Assembly (NCBI GenBank): GCA_015057705.1
Contig: SVDU01000007.1
Span: 124,001 to 188,000, forward strand
DNA: 64,000 nt
Direction of reading: 5' to 3'
Source: Paenibacillaceae bacterium
GTDB taxonomy: Bacteria; Bacillota; Clostridia; Lachnospirales; Lachnospiraceae
The first letter of the stretch is position 1. Each line of letters opens with the position of its first letter. Positions 8,462 through 16,817 of the stretch are shown here, in pieces. A program made the position numbers and the translations under genes. Below the pieces are notes generated by a model. The model was not told where the DNA came from and did no database searches. It worked only from the letters and a program-made list of their open reading frames with translations.

Positions 8462-9442
8462 CTAGTTAAACTGCCCCATGACTCTTCTGACAACCTCAGC
8501 AATAATTTCATCCTTTGCCTTGCTCAAATGCTCTGTATCTTTCTTTTCCGCCGTTTCCTTCGGTATAGAAGAAATTCCACAAGAACATCCGCCTTCTTTA
8601 AGCGGGGAAGACTGCCCCGGTTTCACAAGCGGGGTTACACCTTTTAATTCATGTACCGGCGGATTAAGTGGAGCCTGAATCGACGAAGCGGGCCAGGATG
8701 GCCGGATATCGGAAGAAGTAATGACATCTCTCATATTGGTTTCCTGTAAGGAACAGGGTGGAATTCCGCCTGCAGTAATGCCCAGTTTTTGCCGGATATC
8801 AAGCAGTTTATTTACCTGATCGCAGGAAAGTACGTTCTGACGGCCGATGATATTCCCTGTATACATCAATATGGTTGCATAATATTCAATGGACTCCAGT
8901 CGGTAAAATGCCTGAAAAATATCTTTTCCCCAGGTTAATGCTCCATGATTTGCAAGGAGTACCCCATTGTGGGTATTTACAAACGGTGCAATGGAATCAG
9001 GAACTTCTTCCGTACCGGGCGTTGCATATTTTGCAATGGGAATGGAGCCAAGCCCCAGTACTGCTTCCGTCAGAACAGCCGCATCCAGACTGATACCTGC
9101 AATGGCAAAGCTGGTTGCCACCAGAGGATGGGCGTGTGTAACTGCCTGTACATCCGGATTTTCCTGATAGACTCTTAAATGCATCTTTACTTCTGATGAG
9201 GGTTTTGAGTTGCCCATAAGCACCCTGCCGTTTAAATCCATCTTTACAAGCATTTCCTGTTTCATAAATCCCTTGGATACGCCGGTGGGTGTTGTCCAGA
9301 TCGTATTTGGTCCCACCTTACAGCTTATGTTTCCATCATTGGAAGCCACAAAGCCTTTGTCATACATACGCTTGCCAATATCCAAAATTGCCTTTTTGGC
9401 TTCAAAATCAGACATGTATTTCACGCCCTGAACTGTCATCAT
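8462..9442 (-). CDS. Class II aldolase (fuculose-1-phosphate aldolase family) with C-terminal encapsulation peptide
   Basis: 326 aa from the ATG at 9442, chosen because GGAGGG lies six bases upstream. Residues ~1-215 form the zinc-dependent class II aldolase/adducin domain: SNDGNISCKVG, TPTGVSKGF, SSEVKMHLRVY (catalytic Glu), THAHPLVAT (zinc His pair) and LLANHGALTWG (third His). Such enzymes cleave ketose-1-phosphates to DHAP and an aldehyde. The family's usual length is ~215 aa; here a Pro/Ser/Gly-rich linker (~240-300) leads to a final amphipathic helix (LSKAKDEIIAEVVRRVMGQF), a typical encapsulation peptide. With MtnK and MtnA nearby, 5-deoxyribulose-1-phosphate or methylthioribulose-1-phosphate is the best substrate guess; fuculose- or rhamnulose-1-phosphate is the alternative. 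Confidence 0.92.
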   Translation of the reverse strand: MMTVQGVKYMSDFEAKKAILDIGKRMYDKGFVASNDGNISCKVGPNTIWTTPTGVSKGFMKQEMLVKMDLNGRVLMGNSKPSSEVKMHLRVYQENPDVQAVTHAHPLVATSFAIAGISLDAAVLTEAVLGLGSIPIAKYATPGTEEVPDSIAPFVNTHNGVLLANHGALTWGKDIFQAFYRLESIEYYATILMYTGNIIGRQNVLSCDQVNKLLDIRQKLGITAGGIPPCSLQETNMRDVITSSDIRPSWPASSIQAPLNPPVHELKGVTPLVKPGQSSPLKEGGCSCGISSIPKETAEKKDTEHLSKAKDEIIAEVVRRVMGQFN

Positions 9443-9468
9443 AACGATCCCTCCAAAGTTCAAACGAC

Positions 9469-9497
9469 TAGATACATGGCTTGTCTGAACTTGTCAA
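9469..9497 (-). promoter_or_regulatory. Predicted promoter of the BMC operon
   Basis: On the minus strand, TTGACA (9492-9497) is followed by a 17-base spacer and TATCTA (9469-9474). This places the transcription start near 9462, about 20 bases before the aldolase ATG. The perfect -35 and weaker -10 fit a regulated promoter. A TGTTTT repeat array lies 30 bases upstream of the -35 box. Confidence 0.65.
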
Positions 9498-9526
9498 TTT
9501 TTGCTGTATTTTGACTAATTTATATT

Positions 9527-9560
9527 TGTTTTTATGTGTTTTATTTTGTTTTGTTTTTAT
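9527..9560. promoter_or_regulatory. Tandem TGTTTT repeats between the BMC operon and the deoR gene (candidate DeoR operator)
   Basis: TGTTTT units (AAAACA on the other strand) begin at 9527, 9537, 9547 and 9552; the first three are exactly 10 bases apart, one helical turn. DeoR-family regulators often bind short tandem repeats of this kind. The array sits between the BMC promoter and the deoR promoter. A similar array occurs upstream of the transporter promoter at 16779-16817. Confidence 0.55.
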
Positions 9561-9575
9561 TTCGATCATTTTTCC

Positions 9576-9604
9576 TTTACATTTTGTCAAAAAAAATATA
9601 CAAT
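9576..9604 (+). promoter_or_regulatory. Predicted promoter of the DeoR-family regulator gene
   Basis: TTTACA (9576-9581), 17-base spacer, TACAAT (9599-9604), giving a start near 9611 and a leader of about 70 bases before the ATG at 9684. It is divergent from the BMC promoter and shares the TGTTTT array with it. Confidence 0.6.
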
Positions 9605-9683
9605 ATACATATATGTCACTGTATTCTTATGGTTTCATACTGCATTTCAAAAAATTTGTTCGCAGAAAGAAAGGAACATGCCT

Positions 9684-10451
9684 ATGTTAGCAGTAACAAG
9701 GAAAGCCAAAATCAAAGATATTATATTAGAAAAGAAAAGCGTTACAGTAACGGAATTATCTAAAATATTTTCCGTAACCGAGGAAACGATACGCCGTGAT
9801 TTAAAGCAGCTGGAAGACGACGGTTTCCTTACCAGAACTTACGGAGGTGCATTCATACAGGACGGGGTCGAGAACAATGTGGAGCTTACCATAAGGGAAA
9901 CCGCATATATGGAAAGTAAGAAGGCCATTGCTAAAAAATGCCTCTCATTGATACATAACGGCGATTCCATCTTTTTAGATGCCTCCACAACCGCTCTGCA
10001 GATTGCCCGTGAACTTCAGGGAATGCGCCTGACAGTGGTTACCAATTCTCTTCTCATTATCAATGAGCTTCAGGATAAAGAAGATATACGTCTTATAACC
10101 CTGGGAGGCTCCTATGCGCCGAGAGATAAGGCATTTGTCGGCAATACAGCAATCCGGAATTTAGAGTCTTTCTATCTGGATAAAACCTTTATGTCCTGCA
10201 GAAGCATATCCATGGAACACGGAATTACCGATTCCAACGAATCAATTGCAGCCATACGGCAGACTCTGCTCACACGCAGCAATCATATCTATCTGGTAGC
10301 GGACCATTCCAAATTCAATAAAACCTCTTTCATCACCATATCAAGCTTTGATGCAATTACCGGATTGATCACCGACAAAAATCTTGACAGCCAGTGGACC
10401 GAGTATCTGACTAAAAATAATGTTACCCTGTATGAGGCCATCGACGCCTAG
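9684..10451 (+). CDS. DeoR-family sugar-phosphate-responsive regulator
   Basis: 255 aa from 9684; AAGGA lies eight bases upstream, which favours this ATG over the one at 9678. The N-terminal winged helix (about 1-55) includes VTVTELSKIFSVTEETIRRDL and the family end motif LEDDGFLTRTYGGA. The effector domain has DASTTALQIARELQ, VVTNSL, LGGSYAPRDKAFVG and VADHSKFNK, typical of sensors of phosphorylated sugars. It lies between and divergent from the BMC operon, and convergent with mtnA, so it most likely controls both. A phosphorylated 5-deoxy- or 5-methylthio-pentose would be the natural signal. Confidence 0.9.
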   Translation: MLAVTRKAKIKDIILEKKSVTVTELSKIFSVTEETIRRDLKQLEDDGFLTRTYGGAFIQDGVENNVELTIRETAYMESKKAIAKKCLSLIHNGDSIFLDASTTALQIARELQGMRLTVVTNSLLIINELQDKEDIRLITLGGSYAPRDKAFVGNTAIRNLESFYLDKTFMSCRSISMEHGITDSNESIAAIRQTLLTRSNHIYLVADHSKFNKTSFITISSFDAITGLITDKNLDSQWTEYLTKNNVTLYEAIDA

Positions 10452-10464
10452 CCCGGTCTATCAG

Positions 10465-10493
10465 GAGGATGTCCCTTAAAGCAAGGCATCCTC
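10465..10493. terminator. Shared hairpin between convergent deoR and mtnA
   Basis: GAGGATG (10465-10471) pairs with CATCCTC (10487-10493), with further inner pairs. It lies 13 bases after the deoR stop and next to the mtnA stop, so it probably serves both strands. The T-run is short. Confidence 0.55.
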
Positions 10494-10494
10494 T

Positions 10495-11601
10495 TTACCG
10501 TGACTCACCTTTTAACGCTTCCTGTTTCCTTCTGAATATCTCTTTCAGCGACTCACTATATGGCTCTCTTGCGATTCCATACTCCGTCACAATTCCTGCA
10601 ATCAGATCATGATCCGTAACATCAAATGCAGGATTAAACACCTTCACTCCTTCAGGAGCCATTGGTTTTTCATACCACATCTCCACCACTTCCGCTGCAG
10701 GACGTTCTTCAATGTGGATTTCCTTACCGGTCGGTGTGTTCAGATCAATTGTAGAGGTCGGTGCACAGATATACATGGGCACGCCGTAGCGCTTGGCAGC
10801 CAGTGCCACCATGGAAGTTCCGATTTTGTTTGCAGTATCTCCATTGGCCGCCACTCTGTCACACCCTACAAACACTGCATTGACCCAGCCCTTACGCATA
10901 ACAGAAGCGGACATATTATCACAGATAACGGTTACATCAAGTCCGGATTCCTTTAACTCAAAGGATGTCAGTCTTGCTCCCTGGAGCAACGGCCTGGTTT
11001 CGTCTGAGAAAATGCGAAAGTGATACCCCCGTTCCTGTCCCAGATACATAGGTGCCGTTGCGGTACCATACTTTACAGTCGCAAGCTGCCCTGCATTGCA
11101 GTGCGTCAGCAGACCATCTCCTGGTTTTACAAGGGTAAGACCATATTCTCCAATCGTCTTACACACCCAGATATCCTCTTCTCTAATTTTTACAGCCTCT
11201 TTATGCAATTCCTCTACGATCTCAGAAACAGGCTTGTCTTTATTGTCTAAAACAATTCCTTCCATTCGTTTTAAAGCCCAGGAAAGATTGACTGCCGTGG
11301 GACGGGCTGAATCAAGATAATCCTTTGCTTTCCTGAATTTCTGGTAAAACTCTTCAAAATCAGGAGCCTCAATCTCTCTTGCTGCCAGATAAATGCCAAT
11401 TGCTGCCGCCACTCCGATCGCAGGCGCCCCTCTTACCTGAAGAAGATAAATAGCACTCCAGATATCTTCCTGTTTTGTTAATGAAAGGATTACCGTATTA
11501 TACGGAAGCTGTGTCTGATCTATAATAACCAGGGCGTGGTTTTCTTCATCAAGTGCCACTGTGTCATAATCCATAATGGATTTCTTTTTGTCTTCACTCA
11601 T
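10495..11601 (-). CDS. mtnA: S-methyl-5-thioribose-1-phosphate isomerase
   Basis: 368 aa aldose-ketose isomerase of the eIF2B-related MtnA family: converts 5-methylthioribose-1-phosphate (or 5-deoxyribose-1-phosphate) to the ribulose-1-phosphate. Signature residues are visible: LLQVRGAPAIGVAAA near the N-terminus, the catalytic Cys in THCNAGQLAT and the catalytic Asp in GCDRVAANGDTANKIGT, then YICAPTSTID. It is the last gene of the importer-mtnK-mtnA operon. No later Met-salvage genes (mtnW, X, B, D) appear in the window, so its product probably goes to the aldolase of the BMC rather than back to methionine. Confidence 0.96.
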   Translation of the reverse strand: MSEDKKKSIMDYDTVALDEENHALVIIDQTQLPYNTVILSLTKQEDIWSAIYLLQVRGAPAIGVAAAIGIYLAAREIEAPDFEEFYQKFRKAKDYLDSARPTAVNLSWALKRMEGIVLDNKDKPVSEIVEELHKEAVKIREEDIWVCKTIGEYGLTLVKPGDGLLTHCNAGQLATVKYGTATAPMYLGQERGYHFRIFSDETRPLLQGARLTSFELKESGLDVTVICDNMSASVMRKGWVNAVFVGCDRVAANGDTANKIGTSMVALAAKRYGVPMYICAPTSTIDLNTPTGKEIHIEERPAAEVVEMWYEKPMAPEGVKVFNPAFDVTDHDLIAGIVTEYGIAREPYSESLKEIFRRKQEALKGESR

Positions 11602-11621
11602 GTTTTTGCCTTTCCCGTCTT

Positions 11622-12851
11622 TTATGATTGGTACTTACCTACTGCCTCTTTAATCGCCGTTAAATAGTCTGCGCCGCAGCGGAACGTATCCCGGTTCATA
11701 ATATATTTTTTTGCCAGCGTGATTACAATTCGCTCTGCTCTGGTGCGTTTTGTTTCATCCGGAATGGTTGTAATATCAATTACATTGGCCATGCCCACAA
11801 TCCGGCGGATTGATTCCAGTCCGGCAACCCCTGCTGTATCAGAAAGGATCCGCTCCAGATACCACTCTTTAAATCCCGGTACTTTTGCCATTCTGTCAGT
11901 GGCATATTCATCAAATACTCCATTATATTTTTCAATAAAAAGATCCACCACATCGGAAATGGTCTGAAGGCACCATGAGCAGAACTCTGCTTTCTTTTCT
12001 TCATCAGAAATGACAGCATCTCCATTGCACCATGCAAAGAATATATTGGCTATTACATTGCCGATGTCGTAACCCATTGGGCCAAAAAATGCAAACTCCG
12101 GATCAAAAATAAATGTGTGCTCCTTATTAATAAATACAGATCCTGTATGCAAATCTCCATGAATCAGTGACTGTGCATGATTCATAAATTCAAACTTCAG
12201 TTTTGCAGCTTCTAAGTGCAGTGCCTGATCCTCATAGAGTTCTTCCCTTACAAACTCCTGATTGGGTAAGAACACATTGTTCCTGTGGTTATAGTCAACA
12301 AAAGGCTCACTGTACACCAGGTCTTCGCTGATCTCACATAAGTCCGGATTGATAAAGCTCTTTACCAGCTCCTTTTTTTCCTTATGCCCCATTACCACAT
12401 CCGTGGTTCGCAAAAGGGAATTTACCATAAATGTGGTTACATGATCTGCAAACAGAGGGTAAATTTCATGATTGATCAGGCCGGTACGCATCATGGTATG
12501 TCCGGTCATATCTTCCATGATCATGGCGCACATCACACCATCGTAGAGATAAACCTTAGGAACCAGTCCCGGCGCGTACATCTCCTGAATACCCAGAATC
12601 TTAGCCTCTATTCTTCCTCTGTCCGTGGAAATATGCATATCAGCAGAGATTCGAAGAGCCTCACCTGCCTGTTTTACAATAATTGATTTTCCGCTTTTTC
12701 CATCCTTTACACGAAACACATAATTTAAGTTTCCGTCACCAATTTCCTTACATTCCAGCTCGGCTCCTTTGTCAAAATAGGAAAGCTTTTCCTGTACGTA
12801 ATCTGGAACTTCTGGTGCCTTCATTAAAAAATAACTGTCGTATTTAGACAT
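11622..12851 (-). CDS. mtnK: 5-methylthioribose kinase (possibly also 5-deoxyribose)
   Basis: 409 aa, ATP-dependent kinase giving the 1-phosphate of 5-methylthioribose. The ATG at 12851 (MSKYDSYFLMKAPEVP) has AAGG eight bases upstream; a GTG three codons earlier is less well placed. Motifs: GDGNLNYVFRVKD (glycine-rich loop), LIHGDLHTGSVFINKEHTF (catalytic loop, HGD) and IFDPEFAFFGPMGYDIG (the DPE metal motif of MtnK). It is the fourth gene of the importer operon, 21 bases before mtnA. No encapsulation-like extension is visible, so it should act in the cytosol. Confidence 0.96.
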   Translation of the reverse strand: MSKYDSYFLMKAPEVPDYVQEKLSYFDKGAELECKEIGDGNLNYVFRVKDGKSGKSIIVKQAGEALRISADMHISTDRGRIEAKILGIQEMYAPGLVPKVYLYDGVMCAMIMEDMTGHTMMRTGLINHEIYPLFADHVTTFMVNSLLRTTDVVMGHKEKKELVKSFINPDLCEISEDLVYSEPFVDYNHRNNVFLPNQEFVREELYEDQALHLEAAKLKFEFMNHAQSLIHGDLHTGSVFINKEHTFIFDPEFAFFGPMGYDIGNVIANIFFAWCNGDAVISDEEKKAEFCSWCLQTISDVVDLFIEKYNGVFDEYATDRMAKVPGFKEWYLERILSDTAGVAGLESIRRIVGMANVIDITTIPDETKRTRAERIVITLAKKYIMNRDTFRCGADYLTAIKEAVGKYQS

Positions 12852-12888
12852 TTTTGTCACCTTCCCCGTTCATTTTATAATTCTCTGC

Positions 12889-13908
12889 TTAGTTTGCATT
12901 CTTTGTTTTTCCGCTGGCATAGGTCATGGCAAGTGCAATTGCCAGGACTGCGCCCTTAATTATGTTCATTGCATAATACGGAACGGACATCATAATAAGT
13001 CCATTTTCCAGCATACCTACTAAAACCGCCCCTGCAAACGTTCCAAAAGCATTGGCCTTACCAGCCCCTAATACGGAAAAGCCAATATAAGCTGCGCATA
13101 CAGACGGCATTAAATATGCATCTCCGGCAGAGATCTGTGCTGTTCCCACACGTGCTGCCAGGCAGATGCCGCCAATGGAAGCAAAGGTTGCTGACAGAAA
13201 ATAGGCCAGAATCTTATACCTTGCCACCGGAATCCCCGAAAGCTCGGCTGCCTCAGGGTTGCCTCCTACCGCATACATATATCTGCCATGCTTTGTAAAA
13301 TTCAGAAAGAAATAAGCAAACAGCACGACACAAACCATGATGATGATCAGCCACGGTTCTTTTCCCAAAGCCCTGAATGCCTCGGGAACAAGACCTGGCG
13401 CCTGAGTTCCATCCGCCCTGGTCATGCGCTCCGTAATGGCGCCGCCCTTTGAATAAGTCATGGAAACACCCTGATACATAAACATAACGGAAAGTGCAGC
13501 AACCATATCTGGTATCTTAAACTTAACAATCAGAATGCTGTTAATTACCGCAACGCTTAAACAGATTAAGACGGTAAGAATTATCGAAACGCCGATGTTG
13601 ATGTTATGCCATACAAAACATGTCATTACAAATACATTTGCCAGCTGCGCCGTAGCTCCTATGGAAAGATCCATACCATTAACCGCCAGTGCAAAAGTAA
13701 GACCAATCGCAATAATTGTGGTAATCGACACGGCACGTAAAATTGTGATCATATTGGATTGGGTCAGAAACATGCTTGTCCCCGTTTCCTTACTCCAGTT
13801 ACCAAACGTAAACAGAACAAACAGGATTACCATTGTTGCAATCGTACCCCATCTTGTTACAAAATCCCCTAAATTACCTTTCTTTTTTACCTTCTCTGCC
13901 CCAGACAT
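12889..13908 (-). CDS. Ribose-type ABC transporter permease (RbsC-like)
   Basis: 339 aa from MSGAEKVKKKGNLGDF; GGGAGG lies seven bases upstream, and the start comes one base after the ATPase stop codon. It has about nine to ten hydrophobic segments and the BPD_transp_2 family motifs LTFALAVNGMDLSIGA and GNPEAAELSGIPVARYK. It forms the membrane channel for a pentose-like solute with the neighbouring ATPase and lipoprotein. Clustering with mtnK and mtnA points to methylthioribose or 5-deoxyribose as the solute, which is inference. Confidence 0.93.
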   Translation of the reverse strand: MSGAEKVKKKGNLGDFVTRWGTIATMVILFVLFTFGNWSKETGTSMFLTQSNMITILRAVSITTIIAIGLTFALAVNGMDLSIGATAQLANVFVMTCFVWHNINIGVSIILTVLICLSVAVINSILIVKFKIPDMVAALSVMFMYQGVSMTYSKGGAITERMTRADGTQAPGLVPEAFRALGKEPWLIIIMVCVVLFAYFFLNFTKHGRYMYAVGGNPEAAELSGIPVARYKILAYFLSATFASIGGICLAARVGTAQISAGDAYLMPSVCAAYIGFSVLGAGKANAFGTFAGAVLVGMLENGLIMMSVPYYAMNIIKGAVLAIALAMTYASGKTKNAN

Positions 13909-13909
13909 A

Positions 13910-15421
13910 TCATTTACCTCCCGTCGAATAATAAAGCAGTTCCTTCTCATCCGTATCCGCTGCTTTTAGCTCCCTGATGATCTCTCCGTCATACATGACA
14001 TAGATCCGGTCACAGATACTTAATATTTCCTGAAATTCGCAGGTTGCATAGATGATGCCTTTCCTTTTGGCAGCTAGTCCTTCAATCAGCTCATACATAT
14101 CCTGTTTGGCACCTACATCAATTCCCTTTGTGGGCTCATCGAAAATATAAACTTCCGAATCTTTATTCAGCCACTTTCCAACTACTACCTTCTGCTGATT
14201 TCCTCCGGATAAAAGAGAAACCACCTGATTTTCAGACGGTGTCTTGATCCCAAGATCACGGATCATACTTCTTGCATCCTCTTTCTCCCGTTTTTTATTG
14301 ACAACCGATAATTTGTTGGTATATTTCTCCATAGCCGCCACGGAAATGTTGGATACTACCGTATCTGAGATTAAAACGCCTTCCTTCCTGCGTTCCTCCG
14401 GAACCAGAGCCAGACCGTTTTTTACCGCCTGCGTGGGACCTTTTGCACGAATTACTTTTCCCCGGAGCTTCATGGTACCGCTTTTAAGCTGATAGGCAGA
14501 AAACAACGTCTTACACAGTTCTGTCTTTCCGGCTCCTACCAAACCTGCCACACCTACGATTTCCCCTTCACGTACGGTTATGGTTATATTCTTTACCTTG
14601 CCATCTTTCTCGGTAAGGTTCTCTATTTCAAGGAGCGGTTCTCCGATTTCACATGCTTTTTTAATATAATTATCCTCATAGCAGCGTCCCAGCATATATT
14701 CCACCAGGGTATTTACCTCCAGTTCTTTCGTAAGAGGCAGATTTGTTACCAGCATTCCATCCCTCATGATGGTGATGCTTTCACAAATTTCGTATAGCTC
14801 ACTCAGCCTGTGAGAAATAAATACCACGCCAACATTTTCTTTTGCTAATTCCCGGACAACCCTGAAAAGTTCCAGTGTCTCGGAATTAGAAAGAGGTGCT
14901 GTAGGTTCATCTAATATGAGAAAACGACACTTTTCCACCACACACCGTGCAATCAAAACCATCTGCTTTTGTGCAAGTGTCAGCGCAGATACCGGTTTAT
15001 TAATATCGACTGCCACACTCAACTTTTCAAGTACTGCTTTTGCCGCCCGTTTGATTTCCTTCCAATGTACAACCTGTTTTTTCCCCATTTTATTGACCAG
15101 GGTGTTAAACATCACATTTTCAGCTACAGTCAGATATGGAATTAAAGCTGTGTCAACTTCCTGAAACACAATTTCTATTCCCAGATTTTTTGCATCTTTG
15201 GGGCACCGGATTTCCACCGGTTCCCCTCCGACACTTATTTGTCCTGTATAATGTGTGTTAACACCGGCAAGCACTTTCATCAGCGTAGACTTGCCGGCAC
15301 CATTGGCTCCAACGAGCGCATGAATGCTGCCACTTGTCAAGGTAAAATCAACTCCATTCAGAGCCTTAACCCCTGGAAACTCTATGGATATATCCTTCAT
15401 TTCAAGCTTTATCTCGTTCAT
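13910..15421 (-). CDS. Ribose-type ABC transporter ATPase with two nucleotide-binding domains (RbsA-like)
   Basis: 503 aa, starting MNEIKLEMKDISIEFPG. Two ABC cassettes: the first has Walker A GANGAGKSTLMK, a degenerate signature LTLAQKQM and Walker B FLILDEPTAPL; the second has GLVGAGKTELCK and LLSGGNQQKVV followed by EVYIFDEPTKGID. This tandem layout is typical of carbohydrate importers of the RbsA/MglA type. It energises uptake with the permease at 12889-13908 and is preceded by AAGGAAGAG. Confidence 0.95.
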   Translation of the reverse strand: MNEIKLEMKDISIEFPGVKALNGVDFTLTSGSIHALVGANGAGKSTLMKVLAGVNTHYTGQISVGGEPVEIRCPKDAKNLGIEIVFQEVDTALIPYLTVAENVMFNTLVNKMGKKQVVHWKEIKRAAKAVLEKLSVAVDINKPVSALTLAQKQMVLIARCVVEKCRFLILDEPTAPLSNSETLELFRVVRELAKENVGVVFISHRLSELYEICESITIMRDGMLVTNLPLTKELEVNTLVEYMLGRCYEDNYIKKACEIGEPLLEIENLTEKDGKVKNITITVREGEIVGVAGLVGAGKTELCKTLFSAYQLKSGTMKLRGKVIRAKGPTQAVKNGLALVPEERRKEGVLISDTVVSNISVAAMEKYTNKLSVVNKKREKEDARSMIRDLGIKTPSENQVVSLLSGGNQQKVVVGKWLNKDSEVYIFDEPTKGIDVGAKQDMYELIEGLAAKRKGIIYATCEFQEILSICDRIYVMYDGEIIRELKAADTDEKELLYYSTGGK

Positions 15422-15465
15422 GACGTCTCTTCCTTACCTATGTAATGACTGTGAAATGAATCCTG

Positions 15466-16644
15466 CTACTCTACATAAAGCCCTTTAATCACATCGGTAA
15501 ACAGGGCTCCTTTCGGATCTTCGGCATCACCCCAGCCATCTACAATCTTGCCAAGATCACCCATGGTGGTCTCTGCACTCAGCTGCGTTGTTACGATGTT
15601 GCTGGCATTTAAGTCAAAATAGCTTGGAGTCTCTGCTCCTAATAACTTAAGAGCAAGAAGGCGGGTATCCACGATTCCAATCAGCTTTGGATCAACTGCC
15701 GCAGTTGATTTCCACACCTGAGGATTTTTAACCATCAGCTGGATATCATCATTGGATACGTCAATGGTATACATAGGAATATCTGTTCTGCCTGCATCAT
15801 TAAGTGCCTGCAGAACTCCTTTGGCAAGTTCGTCATAGCATCCCCAGATTGCATCTACGGATCCTTCCGGATACTTGGGAAGAATTGCCGCTGTCTTATT
15901 GGTCATATCTCCTCTTGCATTGGCAGAGTCAGATGGTGCAATTACTTCCAGAGTCTTAATCTTTCCTTCGTCTTCCAGCTTTGCATAAATCTCATTACGC
16001 CTGTCCAGAGGAGGAATTCCAGGGCCCATAAATGTTTTCAGAACCTTCATGGGATATTTGCCTCCCTTTGCCTCAAATTCCTTCATCATATAGCCCAGTG
16101 ATAGTTCTGCAAGTGCCTGATCATTCTGAGCGGTTGATGTTACACCATCCAGAAGAAGACCGTTTGCATCTCCGCCTTTAAATGGCATGGTATCAAACGT
16201 AACAACTGCCATTCCCTTATCTCTTGCAGGCTTTAGCATATCGTAAGAATAAGAAAGCTGTCCATGAGATACAATCAAACCGTCATAACCTTTTGCAATT
16301 ACCTGCGCTACCGTCTCTTGTGCTTTTGCATCGTCCCCATCTGTAACAAACGTATCCACAGTCCACCCAAATTTTTTGCCTTCTGATACACAGCCATCGA
16401 GGAATTGCTGTGTATGATCGCCGGCAGCTAAATTTCTGACTACTGCTACTTTCTTACCTTTCAGAGAACCGGTAGCCTGTGCGTCTGCTACCTTCTGTGC
16501 TGCTGTTGTGGTTTCTTCTGTTTTTGAAGCTTCTGTTTTTTTCTCTGTTTCTGCAGCCGTAGTTGCTGCTGTTGTCCCGCTGCCGCATCCCGTTGCTGAT
16601 AAAATCAACGTTGCCGCAAGGACCATTGCTAACCCCTTTTTCAT
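15466..16644 (-). CDS. Sugar-binding lipoprotein of the ABC importer (RbsB/periplasmic-binding type 1)
   Basis: 392 aa. Lipoprotein signal MKKGLAMVLAATLILSATGC with the modified Cys at residue 20, then a Thr/Glu/Ala-rich linker (~21-55), then a periplasmic-binding type 1 domain (VAVVRNLAAGDHTQQFLDG, LIVSHGQLSYSYDML, DAIWGCYDELAKGVLQAL). It captures the sugar outside the membrane for the permease and ATPase that follow. AAGGAGG lies before the ATG. First gene of the importer-mtnK-mtnA operon. Confidence 0.95.
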   Translation of the reverse strand: MKKGLAMVLAATLILSATGCGSGTTAATTAAETEKKTEASKTEETTTAAQKVADAQATGSLKGKKVAVVRNLAAGDHTQQFLDGCVSEGKKFGWTVDTFVTDGDDAKAQETVAQVIAKGYDGLIVSHGQLSYSYDMLKPARDKGMAVVTFDTMPFKGGDANGLLLDGVTSTAQNDQALAELSLGYMMKEFEAKGGKYPMKVLKTFMGPGIPPLDRRNEIYAKLEDEGKIKTLEVIAPSDSANARGDMTNKTAAILPKYPEGSVDAIWGCYDELAKGVLQALNDAGRTDIPMYTIDVSNDDIQLMVKNPQVWKSTAAVDPKLIGIVDTRLLALKLLGAETPSYFDLNASNIVTTQLSAETTMGDLGKIVDGWGDAEDPKGALFTDVIKGLYVE

Positions 16645-16719
16645 AAAAATAAACCTCCTTAAAATGAAAAAATATAGTTTATTGCTCCGGACACACCCCG
16701 ATATGTCCTTTATGTGGAA

Positions 16720-16748
16720 ATTGTAGCATATTATTTTTGATTTTTCAA
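16720..16748 (-). promoter_or_regulatory. Predicted promoter of the importer-mtnK-mtnA operon
   Basis: Minus strand: TTGAAA (16743-16748), 17-base spacer, TACAAT (16720-16725), with the start predicted near 16713 and a leader of about 70 bases. The TGTTTT array starts 31 bases upstream of the -35 box, almost the same distance as at the BMC promoter. Confidence 0.65.
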
Positions 16749-16778
16749 TATTTTTATTTATTTTTATTGATTTATTTT

Positions 16779-16817
16779 TGTTTTAAGTTGTTTTATTGTT
16801 TACTTTGTGTTGTTTTT
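16779..16817. promoter_or_regulatory. TGTTTT repeat array upstream of the importer operon (candidate DeoR site)
   Basis: TGTTTT occurs at 16779, 16789 and 16811, with a weaker TGTTTA at 16797. The surrounding DNA is very T-rich on the plus strand. It matches the array at 9527-9560 in unit sequence, 10-base phasing of the first two units, and distance from the promoter. Confidence 0.45.

Noticed and set aside
8462-9442. Calling the aldolase fucA or rhaD
   Set aside because: The family is right, but no fucose or rhamnose isomerase or kinase genes are present, and MtnK/MtnA suggest another substrate.
10495-11601. Reading mtnA as an eIF2B-like translation factor or ribose-1,5-bisphosphate isomerase
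   Set aside because: The catalytic Cys and Asp motifs and the adjacent mtnK fit MtnA specifically.
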